Of a stretch of DNA of 64,000 bases, positions 8,398 to 17,003 are shown piece by piece. The stretch is from Sphingomonas metalli (GTDB lineage Bacteria > Pseudomonadota > Alphaproteobacteria > Sphingomonadales > Sphingomonadaceae), in assembly GCF_014641735.1 (NCBI RefSeq), contig NZ_BMIH01000004.1:186001-250000 (forward strand). Reading direction: 5' to 3'. The notes beneath the pieces are model-generated. The model was not told the origin of the DNA, made no database searches, and saw only the letters and a program-made list of their open reading frames with translations. Within the stretch, counting starts at the first letter, position 1; each line of letters opens with the position of its first letter. Both the position numbers and the translations under genes were made by a program.

Positions 8398-11286
8398 TCA
8401 GAACTTGTACCGTACCGATGCCGCGAAGTTGCGGGCGTAATAATAGATGTCCTGCGGGATGTCGCGCGAGTTCCAGTAGAGTTGCACGCCGTTGCGGGTG
8501 AGGTTCGATGCCTCGACCGAGAGGGTCAACTGTTTGGTGATGTCGTAATTGATCGAGGCGTCAAGGCGCTCGACCGGATCGGTGAACCGGTTATCATAGT
8601 AGTAATATGGATTTACCGAATAAACCTGCTTGCTCCGCCAGTTGTAGGCGACGCGGACGTTCAGACCGCCGCGTTCGAAGAAACCAATGACATTGTAGAC
8701 ATATTTGGAGGTATAGAGCCAGGGCCTCACTAAATAGCCGGTCACGTTATTTTTGGCGTCAAAGACGGGATATTCCTGTTGCGTCTTATTGTAGGTGAAG
8801 TTGACGGTGCCGCCGAAGGACTTAAGAACGCCCGGCAGGAAGGTGAAGAAGCTGGTCGCCGACGCCTCGATGCCGGTAAATTTGCCGCGCCCGGCATTAT
8901 AGGGGCGATACACGAGCACCGGATCGGCGTAGCCGGGCAATATCTCAGACCGAAGCTGCGTTTGCAGATAGCCATCCTGCCGCCACTTCCAGGCTGCCAG
9001 GCTGATCGATCCCGCCTCGCCGAAATAATATTCCAGCGACATATCGTATTTGTTCGTCGTCGTCGCCCGGGCATTGGGATTGCCGCCCTGGCCGTAAACC
9101 TGATTGGGATTGGTCGCGTTGATAGAGGTGGCAGGATTCAAGGCTTGGGCGCTCGGGCGCCCGACGTCATAGGTCCAGGCCGCGCGGAGCTGTAGCTTGG
9201 GCGAAAAATGCAGGATCGCATTCACGCTGGGCAGAACATCGAGGTAATTGCCCTTCGACCTTACAAGCTCGGCCGTGGTTACATATTCCGGGCGCTTGCC
9301 GTCGATCGACTCAAAGGTGGTGGTCAGCTTGTTGGCGTTCAGCCGGGTCAGGCTGTTGACGAGGCGGGCGCCGAACGTCCCCTCGATCGGGAAGAGCAGC
9401 TTCACATTGTAATGGGCCATGAAATAGGCCGCGTAGCTTTCCTCGTTGCCGCTGAAGTATCGGAACGGATCGTAATCCGGATAGGCCTTGACCAGGTCTG
9501 AACCGGGGTTCGTCGCTACCGCCAGGGCGCGGATGGCATTCCAGTTGCGCCGGATCACGTTGTTCCCGCCAGCGAGCCAATCCGCATCGGCCCCCGTGGT
9601 CGTGCCCTGAAAGCCCTTGCCGATCGGGGTCAGCTTGTAGTCGGGCAGGGACGCGATCGGCACCCGCATATTGCCCTCACCGCGTTCGCCGATCTTGCGT
9701 TCGTAGTCGCGACTGGCGTGACGAAAGCCGGTCTTGAACCAGTCGATGAAGGACGAGTCCGTGTTGAGCTTGAGATCGTAGCGCTGTTCCAGTTCCGAAC
9801 TAATCTCCAGGATACGGCTCTGAGAAATACCATCTATGTAGATGTAGTTTTTCGGATCCATCAGATCGATATTCTTGAAGTCGATATTCATGCCGCCGCG
9901 CGGATCCTTGGCGGTATTGAACTCGACGTCGAAGCTGGGCTGCTGGAGGAAGCGCGTGTAGTGATAAAGCCTGTCCAGAAAGAAATGCGACTTTGCGTAG
10001 TTGATCCAGCCGGTAAATTCCATCCGGTCGGTGATATAGTCGATCTGGAAGCGTGACGTATAGTTGCGGGTCCAGATCAGGGTCGAATCCTTGCCCGGAC
10101 CGATCGGATCGATCGAGGTCGCGCTCAGCGACTGGGCGAGCCGGCCGTCGGGGCCGACCACGATGTTGGTCAGCGTGGGCGGCGGATTCTTCGAGTCGGA
10201 ATAGGTGATCGGGATCCAGAACAGATCGTCGAGGAACTGGGCGGCGGCGTTGGTGAACGAACTCTCCGCCGTGAATTTCCAGCGGTCGTCGGGCCGCCAT
10301 TGCGCCGAGACGTTCATGCCGACGCGGCTGTTGTTGCCGCGGCGATAGAAGATGCCGACCCGGTTGGGCATGTAGATGCCGGCGGGCGTGGTGCTCGGCT
10401 CGATGATCTGGCGGGGATCGTCCGGCAGGACCGGCAGATTGTTGAATCGGTCCGACTCGTTGTATTGCAGATGGTTGTAGGTCGCGTTGACCATGAAGCC
10501 CATCTGCCCGAGCGGCGTGTCGCCATTATAGGCGACGAGCACGCTGCCATAGGGGTTCAGCGACCGGCTTTGGTCGTTATAGTCGCCCTTGACGTTGATC
10601 GCATAGGTGGCGCCGCTCTTGAAATCGGTCGGGCGGCGCAGCGAGAGATTGACGACCCCGGTCGGGCTGCCCTCGATCTGGTCCGGGGTGCGGGTCTTGT
10701 AGACCTCGATGCCGGCGATCAGGTCCGACTGGATGTCGTTGAGGAAGGTCGTGCGCGAGGTGCCCGAAAAGGCGGTCGAGCCGTTGATCGTCGTCATCGC
10801 GTCGCTCAGGCCGCGGATGCGGATGCTGGTGCCCTCGCCGCGATCGCGCTCGAGCTGGACGCCGGGCACGCGCGCGAGCGCCTCCGGAACGTTCTTGTCG
10901 GGCAGCTTGCCGATGTCCTGCGCCATCACGACGTCGACGATCTGCTGCGCCTTGCGCTTGACGTTGCGGGCGGTCTTCACCGTGTTCTTGAGGCCGACGA
11001 CGACGATGTCGCCCTCGAGCCGGCCCGACTCGCCGTTCGCGGCCTTGCCCGTATTGGCGCCGATCCCGCCGGCGGCCGACGCCGTCCCGGCAGGCGGCGT
11101 CTCGGCAGGCGGCGTGCTGCCCGGCTTGCGCTTCTTCCCCTTGGCCGGGCGCTTGGCCGGCTGCTCGGTCGTCGGATCGCTTGCCCCCGCCGCCGTGTTA
11201 GCGGTCGCCGCGAGGACCGGTTGAGCGGTCAGCATGGCCCCCGTGCACACGCCGACCATCAGACACGCATAGCTTACGCTCTTCAT
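8398..11286 (-). CDS. TonB-dependent receptor (Xanthomonas/Caulobacter type)
   Basis: This 962-residue outer-membrane receptor imports a bulky substrate using TonB energy. It has a signal peptide (ending AQPVLAA, about residue 27) and a Lys/Pro-rich linker (AKRPAKGKKRKPG). A plug domain with AQDIGKLPDKNVPEALARVPGV, VQLERDRGEG and RIRGLSD lies near residues 115-160. A long beta-barrel follows, ending in SVRYKF with the terminal Phe. The plug sequence is typical of the TIGR01782-type family, many of which take up glycans; the nearby GH3 glycosidase fits, but the substrate is unknown. ATG 11286 has a GGGGGAGAGAG ribosome site. The 3' half is visibly more AT-rich than its neighbours. Confidence 0.93.
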   Translation of the reverse strand: MKSVSYACLMVGVCTGAMLTAQPVLAATANTAAGASDPTTEQPAKRPAKGKKRKPGSTPPAETPPAGTASAAGGIGANTGKAANGESGRLEGDIVVVGLKNTVKTARNVKRKAQQIVDVVMAQDIGKLPDKNVPEALARVPGVQLERDRGEGTSIRIRGLSDAMTTINGSTAFSGTSRTTFLNDIQSDLIAGIEVYKTRTPDQIEGSPTGVVNLSLRRPTDFKSGATYAINVKGDYNDQSRSLNPYGSVLVAYNGDTPLGQMGFMVNATYNHLQYNESDRFNNLPVLPDDPRQIIEPSTTPAGIYMPNRVGIFYRRGNNSRVGMNVSAQWRPDDRWKFTAESSFTNAAAQFLDDLFWIPITYSDSKNPPPTLTNIVVGPDGRLAQSLSATSIDPIGPGKDSTLIWTRNYTSRFQIDYITDRMEFTGWINYAKSHFFLDRLYHYTRFLQQPSFDVEFNTAKDPRGGMNIDFKNIDLMDPKNYIYIDGISQSRILEISSELEQRYDLKLNTDSSFIDWFKTGFRHASRDYERKIGERGEGNMRVPIASLPDYKLTPIGKGFQGTTTGADADWLAGGNNVIRRNWNAIRALAVATNPGSDLVKAYPDYDPFRYFSGNEESYAAYFMAHYNVKLLFPIEGTFGARLVNSLTRLNANKLTTTFESIDGKRPEYVTTAELVRSKGNYLDVLPSVNAILHFSPKLQLRAAWTYDVGRPSAQALNPATSINATNPNQVYGQGGNPNARATTTNKYDMSLEYYFGEAGSISLAAWKWRQDGYLQTQLRSEILPGYADPVLVYRPYNAGRGKFTGIEASATSFFTFLPGVLKSFGGTVNFTYNKTQQEYPVFDAKNNVTGYLVRPWLYTSKYVYNVIGFFERGGLNVRVAYNWRSKQVYSVNPYYYYDNRFTDPVERLDASINYDITKQLTLSVEASNLTRNGVQLYWNSRDIPQDIYYYARNFAASVRYKF

Positions 11287-11724
11287 CTCTCTCCCCCCAC
11301 GAGGCGGCCGCGATTCGCGGCCGACATTCTGTTCTTCCCTGCGATGCCGCCCCGTTCGCAGGATCTTTTGTCCTGCAAAACATCTCGACACACATAAAAG
11401 TTACCGGTACCCCATTGGCTCGGCAAGGGGCAAAAACAGGCCGGGAACGCGATAAATTGGGGGGAAACCGACGATCTTCCGCTAAGTGTCACAGAAGTCC
11501 CGCAAAGATGACGGCTCTCCAACTGTCGGACTTAATGCGGTGGGTGACAGGGCGGTGGAATTCCGGGGCGATCGCCCCGGCGAATCGGCCGCGAATCGCA
11601 TCTTCCCGCTGCCGGCGACCACGCAGCCAAGCGTGGCGCGGCCTCCTGTCGATCGGGGCCCGGGGCGCAACGCACCCAGGCGCACCGGGGGACATTCGGG
11701 CCTAGGGAAGAGGGAGAGGGACGC
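11287..11724. promoter_or_regulatory. Divergent control region; palindrome at 11402-11409
   Basis: This 438-bp gap separates the receptor gene (leftward) from the ferritin-like gene (rightward). An AT-richer patch at 11380-11420 contains TACCGGTA inside GTTACCGGTACCC. This resembles the GGTAACC-type half-sites bound by LacI-family regulators, but no regulator gene is adjacent. It lies about 115 bp upstream of the receptor start. The rest (11430-11700) shows no convincing gene; the reading frames there are short and mutually overlapping. Confidence 0.35.
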
Positions 11725-12672
11725 ATGATCGTAGAACGGGACGCACCGGGGGGTGCCGCCATCGATGAGGGCCGGCGCGGCTTCTTCGCCGCGGTGCTGG
11801 CCGGTGCTTTCGCCATCGGCCTGGCCGGGCAGGCCGGGGCACAGAGCGGGGGAACGGGGAGCGCGGTGACCGACACCGACCTGCTCACCCTGTCGCTCAA
11901 CATGGAATATCTGGTCGGGGAGCTCTGCTCCTACGGCGTCTATAGCGGCAGCCTGCCGGCGGACGCGCTGACCGGCAGCGGCACCCAGGGGGTGACGCTC
12001 GGCGCGCGCCCCGTCCGCTTCCAGTCGGGCTCGGTGCGCCGCTGCCTCGACGAGATCGCGGTCGACGACTATTTCCACATCCTGTTCCTGCGCGACACGC
12101 TGCGCGCCAACGTCGTCGCGCAGCCGCAGATCAACCTGGGCGGCGGAACCGACGGACCGTTCACGGTGCTGGCGCGGGCGGGGGGCGTGGTGGCGCCCGG
12201 CGACAGCTTCGATCCCTATGCGTCGGACGCCAATTTCCTGCTCGCCGCGATGGTGCTGAAGGACATGATGGTCAGCTTCTATGCGGGGCTGGCGCCGCTC
12301 TATACCAATCCGATCCTGCTCAACGTGGCGATCGGGCGGCTCGGCGGGCACGCCTATAACGCCGGAATGATCCGCTCCACGCTCTACCGGCTCGGCGCGG
12401 CGAACCCGGCCGTGCGGCAGAGCGCCGGCGGCTTCGCCACGGCCGTGGCGGGCTATTCGACCTCGGCGACCGCGAGCCAGGGCATCGGGCCCGATCAGGT
12501 CAACGGCCAGGCCGTCGCCAACATCCTGCCGGGCGACCGGAACGCGATGGTGCAGGCGAGGACCGCGGCGCAGACCCTCAACGTCGCCTTCCTCAACCGG
12601 GCGGCGACGACGCTGGGCGGGTTCTTCCCGGCCGGGCTGAACGCCAACATCCGCATCAGCGCCGCACTCTGA
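11725..12672 (+). CDS. Exported ferritin-like domain protein (first of a tandem pair)
   Basis: The protein has 315 residues. Its N-terminus has a twin-arginine type signal (RRGFFAAVLAGA near residues 17-28, then AGQAGAQS), so it is probably exported folded. The mature part has a four-helix ferritin-like pattern with LNMEYLVGELCSYGV near residues 58-72 and DEIAVDDYFHILFLRDTL, like the Ferritin_2 / desiccation-related family. It shares FDPYAS, ILPGD and GGFFPAGLN motifs with the next gene, so the two are paralogues. Metal binding and function are unproven. It is followed after 20 bp by its partner. Confidence 0.85.
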   Translation: MIVERDAPGGAAIDEGRRGFFAAVLAGAFAIGLAGQAGAQSGGTGSAVTDTDLLTLSLNMEYLVGELCSYGVYSGSLPADALTGSGTQGVTLGARPVRFQSGSVRRCLDEIAVDDYFHILFLRDTLRANVVAQPQINLGGGTDGPFTVLARAGGVVAPGDSFDPYASDANFLLAAMVLKDMMVSFYAGLAPLYTNPILLNVAIGRLGGHAYNAGMIRSTLYRLGAANPAVRQSAGGFATAVAGYSTSATASQGIGPDQVNGQAVANILPGDRNAMVQARTAAQTLNVAFLNRAATTLGGFFPAGLNANIRISAAL

Positions 12673-12692
12673 GCGAACAGGAGGGGGATAAC

Positions 12693-13745
12693 ATGACCGA
12701 CATGATCGACACGACCGGCACGGCCGACACGACCGACGCCGACGCTACCATCCACCCGCTCCGGGCGGCGGCCGATCGCCGGCGCTTCCTGCGCCTCTGC
12801 GGGCAGGGCGGCGCGATCGCCGGCGGCGCGATGCTGCTCGACGCCTGTGGCGGGGGCGACGACGACAGCACCGCCTCGCCGAGCCCGACGCCGACGCCGA
12901 CCGCCTCGCCGACCGCACCGCCGGTGCCGACGCCGGTTCCGACCTATACCGCGACCGATGCGGACCGGCTGAACTTCCTGCTCCAGGTGGATTATCTCTT
13001 CGCGGCGCTGATGCTGCGCGGGGTGCTCGACCAGAGCCTGCCGGCGAGCCTGACCGGCGGTGCCGGCGCGCAGGGCAGCGTGACCGGGGGCAGGGCGTTG
13101 TCCTTCCAGGACCAGATCCTCGCCGAGCTGCTGCGGGAGACCGCCTATGACCTGGTGACGCAGATCACGGCGCTGCGCGGGCTGATCGGCAGCGCCGTGA
13201 CCGCACAGCCCGCGATCACCATCGCCGGGACGGTCGACGGCCCCTTCACCAAGCTGGCGCCGACCACCGTCGTCAAGGCGGGCGACGCCTTCGATCCCTA
13301 TGCGTCGGAGGAGTTGTTCCTGATGCAGGCGACCGCGATCGGCGCGATCACGGTGACCGCCTATCACGACGTCGCCCGCCAGATGAGCAATCGCGACCTG
13401 ATGGCGAAGGTGTCGGCGCTGATGGCCGCGCGCAGCTATCAGGACGGCATGCTGCGCTACTATCTCTACTGGCGCGGCGCGCTGAACAACAGCCTGTACG
13501 ATACCATCTTCAAGCTGAGCGATGCGCGCGACGCCTATGACGGCAATCGTGACTACGACAAGGGTGTCGGCAACCAATATGGCGCCGACATCCTGCCGGG
13601 CGACGCCAACCAGGGCGTGTTCCGCCGCACGCCCGAGCAGGTGCTGAACATCCTCTATATCAGCAAGACGCCGGTCGCGGCGGGGGGCTTCTTCCCGGCC
13701 GGCGTGAACGGCCTGATCAAGACGAGCGGGTCGAGCCAGACCTGA
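12693..13745 (+). CDS. Tat-exported ferritin-like lipoprotein (second of the pair)
   Basis: The protein has 350 residues. A clear twin-arginine signal DRRRFLRLCGQGG (near residues 28-40) is followed by a lipobox LDAC and a Gly/Asp-rich tether. A Pro/Ser/Thr spacer with repeated PTPTPTAS-like units then leads to the ferritin-like domain (LQVDYLFAALMLRG onward). Motifs shared with the upstream paralogue are FDPYAS, DILPGD and GGFFPAGVN. It is probably anchored in the envelope as a lipoprotein exported in folded form. Its acidic residues do not fully match those of the first copy, so metal binding may differ. Confidence 0.85.
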   Translation: MTDMIDTTGTADTTDADATIHPLRAAADRRRFLRLCGQGGAIAGGAMLLDACGGGDDDSTASPSPTPTPTASPTAPPVPTPVPTYTATDADRLNFLLQVDYLFAALMLRGVLDQSLPASLTGGAGAQGSVTGGRALSFQDQILAELLRETAYDLVTQITALRGLIGSAVTAQPAITIAGTVDGPFTKLAPTTVVKAGDAFDPYASEELFLMQATAIGAITVTAYHDVARQMSNRDLMAKVSALMAARSYQDGMLRYYLYWRGALNNSLYDTIFKLSDARDAYDGNRDYDKGVGNQYGADILPGDANQGVFRRTPEQVLNILYISKTPVAAGGFFPAGVNGLIKTSGSSQT

Positions 13746-13827
13746 GGGCAGGGCGTGCGCGCCGGTCGGGGACGAGGAACCCGGCCGGCGCGCGCGGACG
13801 CGATCCGACCGAGGCGGGAGTGACAGG

Positions 13828-16518
13828 ATGACGATGAGCGGCAGGTGGCGGATGCTGGCGACGGCGGCGACCGTGGTGGTGGCGGCGGTGGCGGGGGCGG
13901 GACCGGGGACGGCGCAGCCCGCGCCGGCCCCGGTCGAGAGCGCGGTGGCGGCGGCGGCCGCGCAGGACGATGCGGCGGCGCGGCTCGCGCGGGCGGTGGT
14001 GGCGCGGATGACGATCGAGGAGAAGCTGCCGCAGCTCCTCAACGTCGCGCCGGCCATCCCGCGGCTCGGCATCCCCGCCTATAACTGGTGGACCGAGTCC
14101 CTCCACGGCGCGCTGGGGCCGGTCGAGACGACCAACTTCCCCGAGCCGATCGGGCTGGCCGCCACCTTCGACGCACCGCTGGTGCAGGCGGTCGCGGGGG
14201 CGATCGGCACCGAGGTGCGCGGGCTCCACACGCTCGCGCGGCAGACCGGGCGGCTGGGGCGGATCGGCACCGGGCTCGATACCTGGTCGCCCAACATCAA
14301 CATCTTCCGCGATCCGCGCTGGGGCCGCGGGCAGGAAACCTATGGCGAGGATCCGTTCCTCACCGCGCGGATCGGGGTAGCCTATGTCCGCGGCATACAG
14401 GGCCCCGATCCCGAGCGCCCGCTGGTGATCGCGACGCCCAAGCATTTCGCGGTGCACAGCGGGCCGGAGGGGACGCGCCACTCGGCCAACGTCTTCGTCT
14501 CGGCGCACGATCTGGAGGACACGTTCCTTCCCGCCTTCCGCGCCGCCATCGTCGAGGGCCGGGCGGGATCGATCATGTGCGCGTACAACCGGATCGACGG
14601 CCAGCCCGCCTGCGCCAGCGACCTGCTGCTCAAGACGCACCTGCGCGAGGCCTGGGGCTTCAAGGGCTATGTCGTCTCCGACTGCGATGCGGTGAAGGAC
14701 ATCGCCGACAACCATCATTACGCCCCCGATCGCGCCGCGGCGGTGGCGGCGGCGATCCGGGCCGGCGTCGACAATGAATGCAATTACGAGACGGTGCTCT
14801 ACGTCGCCGACCTGGAGAAGCGCTATGCCGAGGCGCTGCGCCGCAACCTGATCACCGAGGCGGATGTCGACCGGCTGCTCGTCCGCCTGTTCGCGGCGCG
14901 CTATCGCAACGGCGACCTGCCCGGCCTGGCGGGGGCGCCCGCGGCGCTGCCCCCGTCGGTGGTGGGAAGCCCCGCCCATCGCGCGCTGGCGCTGGCGACC
15001 GCCGAGCGCTCGATGGTGCTGCTCAAGAATGACGGGCTGCTGCCGCTGAAGGCCGGAGTGCGCGTGGCGGTGGTCGGCCCGCTCGGCGACGCGACGCGGG
15101 TGCTGCGCGGCAACTATTCGTCGGCGCTGTCGGGCCCGCCCGTATCGGTGGTGGAGGGCCTGCGCGCCGAACTGGGGGCGGAGCGGGTGACGCTGGTGCC
15201 CTTCGGCGCCTCCATCACCGATGGCGACCGGGTGCCGACCGCGGCGCTGCGCACGCCCGACGGCCAGCCGGGGGTGCGGGTCGACTATTACAACCCGGTC
15301 ACGCCGCTGCCGGCCGCCTTCGCGCCGGGCACGCGCGACCGGGCGATCGCCGCGGCGACCTATGCCGCCACCCCGGTCGTGTCGCGGGTCGAGCCCGATA
15401 TCGGCGACCGCAACCTCGCGCTGCCGCAGGTGCAGGACGTCCACCGCACCGTCTGGACGGGCTATCTGGTGCCGCCGGCCAGTGGCACCTATCGGCTGGG
15501 CCTGGCCGGCTGGGGCGGCACGCTGATGCTCGACGGCAAGGCGTTGAAGGGGGAGTCCTCACCGGCCGGCAGCCTCACGACGCTCGATCTGGTCGGCGGC
15601 CGCCGCTACGCGCTGCGGGTCGAGGGCGGCGCGGTCGACCTGATCTGGAAGCGGGTGTCGAAGACGCCCGACGCCGATCTCGAAGCCGCGGCGGCACGGG
15701 CCGATGTGATCGTCGCGGTGGTCGGCCTCACCTCCGATCTGGAGGCGGAGGAGACAGGCGTGTCGGTGCCGGGCTTCAGGGGCGGCGACAAGACCGATGT
15801 CGAGCTGCCCGCGGACCAGCTGGCGATGCTGGAGCGCGCGCGCGCGACGGGCAAGCCGGTAGTGGTGGTGACGCTCAACGGCAGCCCGCTCAACCTGAGC
15901 TGGGCGAAGGACCATGCCGCGGCGGCGCTGGAGGCCTGGTACCCGGGCGAGACGGGCGGGCAGGCGGTCGCCAACATCCTGACCGGCAAGACCAATCCTT
16001 CCGGGCGCCTGCCGCTGACCTTCTATCGCAGCGTCGCCGACCTGCCCGATTTCGGCGATTATGCGATGACGGGGCGGACCTATCGCTATTTCGCCGGCCA
16101 GCCCGTCTATCCCTTCGGCCACGGCCTGTCCTACACGCGCTTCGCCTATGGGCCGCTGAGGGTGACGCCGGCGGCCGGCGGGGCCGCGCAGGGGCTGCAG
16201 GTGACGGCGCAGCTGACCAACAGCGGTGACCGTGCGGGCGAGGAGGTGGCGCAGCTCTACCTCAACTTCCCCGACGTGCCGGGTGCGCCGCGAGTGGCGC
16301 TGCGCGGCTTCCAGCGGGTGGCGCTCAAGCCGGGCGAGACGCGCACGCTCCGCTTCGACCTCACGCCGCGCGACCTCAGCTCGGTGGCGCTCGACGGGAC
16401 CCGCGCGGTCGCGGCGGGGCACTACCGGGTGACGGTGGGATCGGGACAGCCGGATACGGGCGCGCCGGGCACTTCGGCGGATTTCACCGCACAGGCCGGG
16501 GCGGCGCTGCCGCGATAG
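13828..16518 (+). CDS. Secreted GH3 beta-glycosidase with PA14 insert
   Basis: The 896-residue enzyme has a signal peptide (ending GTAQPAPAP). The GH3 N-terminal barrel carries DPRWGRGQETYGEDP, KHFAVHSGP and the nucleophile region GYVVSDCDAV (Asp near residue 285). A second alpha/beta domain follows (MVLLKNDGLLPL). It is interrupted by a PA14-like domain (about residues 470-610, with VWTGYLVPPASGTYRLGLAGWGG split across strands). A fibronectin III-like C-terminus closes the protein. The architecture suits a periplasmic beta-xylosidase or beta-glucosidase; exact specificity cannot be read. It probably feeds on oligosaccharides brought in by a TonB receptor. Confidence 0.92.
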   Translation: MTMSGRWRMLATAATVVVAAVAGAGPGTAQPAPAPVESAVAAAAAQDDAAARLARAVVARMTIEEKLPQLLNVAPAIPRLGIPAYNWWTESLHGALGPVETTNFPEPIGLAATFDAPLVQAVAGAIGTEVRGLHTLARQTGRLGRIGTGLDTWSPNINIFRDPRWGRGQETYGEDPFLTARIGVAYVRGIQGPDPERPLVIATPKHFAVHSGPEGTRHSANVFVSAHDLEDTFLPAFRAAIVEGRAGSIMCAYNRIDGQPACASDLLLKTHLREAWGFKGYVVSDCDAVKDIADNHHYAPDRAAAVAAAIRAGVDNECNYETVLYVADLEKRYAEALRRNLITEADVDRLLVRLFAARYRNGDLPGLAGAPAALPPSVVGSPAHRALALATAERSMVLLKNDGLLPLKAGVRVAVVGPLGDATRVLRGNYSSALSGPPVSVVEGLRAELGAERVTLVPFGASITDGDRVPTAALRTPDGQPGVRVDYYNPVTPLPAAFAPGTRDRAIAAATYAATPVVSRVEPDIGDRNLALPQVQDVHRTVWTGYLVPPASGTYRLGLAGWGGTLMLDGKALKGESSPAGSLTTLDLVGGRRYALRVEGGAVDLIWKRVSKTPDADLEAAAARADVIVAVVGLTSDLEAEETGVSVPGFRGGDKTDVELPADQLAMLERARATGKPVVVVTLNGSPLNLSWAKDHAAAALEAWYPGETGGQAVANILTGKTNPSGRLPLTFYRSVADLPDFGDYAMTGRTYRYFAGQPVYPFGHGLSYTRFAYGPLRVTPAAGGAAQGLQVTAQLTNSGDRAGEEVAQLYLNFPDVPGAPRVALRGFQRVALKPGETRTLRFDLTPRDLSSVALDGTRAVAAGHYRVTVGSGQPDTGAPGTSADFTAQAGAALPR

Positions 16519-17003
16519 GCGGTGGGCTCGCCGTTTCGGCAAGGATCGGGGCAGGAGCCGCGGGAGGCCCCGGCCTGCGCCGGGGCGACGAAAGGGGTTG
16601 GGGGGGTAAGACCTTTCCACACATGCTTCCGTCATCCCCGCGCAGGCGGGGAGCCAGACGCGCGGGAGCTTGCCGCATAACTCGCAACGTCTGAGGCTAT
16701 GGATCCCTGCCTTCGCGAGACCCCTGGGAAGTCTTCCGTCCACCCCGGCGAAGGCCGGGGTCCAGTTGGGCAACGGCAGTAAGTCATTGCAAAGCTTCGC
16801 CCAGCTGGACCCCGGCCTGCGCCGGGGTGGACGCAAAATGGTGGGTGCTCGGACCTTCGCAGAGGTCTCGCCTTCGCGGTAATGACGGAAGTGAAGTGGA
16901 CTCCGAGCTATTTGCAAAGGTCCTGCGAAGACCGGGATCCTTGGCGAGGATCAGGGCTGGGGCCGCGAAAGGCTCGGCCACGGGATTGCAGACGCTCGCG
17001 CCC
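16519..17003. repeat. Repeat-filled gap with nested element
   Basis: There is no gene. A half-element lies near 16551-16590. Positions 16629-16888 form a 260-bp composite: an outer paired-hairpin repeat (CCGTCATCC to AATGACGG) interrupted by an inner 153-bp element, annotated separately. The composite occurs again, inverted, at 39929-40189. Positions 16889-17003 show nothing of note before the holA stop. Confidence 0.8.
16717..16869. mobile_element. MITE-like element, copy A
   Basis: This 153-bp non-coding element has ends GAGACCCCTGGGAAG and, inverted, GAGACCTCTGCGAAG (13 of 15 match). It is flanked by the direct repeat GCCTTCGC at 16709-16716 and 16870-16877, a likely 8-bp target duplication. 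Its core (16737-16833) is a 97-bp paired hairpin. The target is the loop of an older repeat whose uninterrupted form is seen at 57-155 and 37486-37583. It encodes no protein, so movement would need a transposase from elsewhere. Confidence 0.65.

Noticed and set aside
11486..11728. Small protein gene between the TonB receptor and ferritin-like gene
   Set aside because: Several overlapping short frames exist, with no ribosome site or recognisable sequence; the region fits a divergent promoter better.
13717..15444. 575-codon minus-strand frame across the GH3 gene
   Set aside because: It is antisense to a gene with clear catalytic motifs, and its Arg/Gly-rich translation has no domain.
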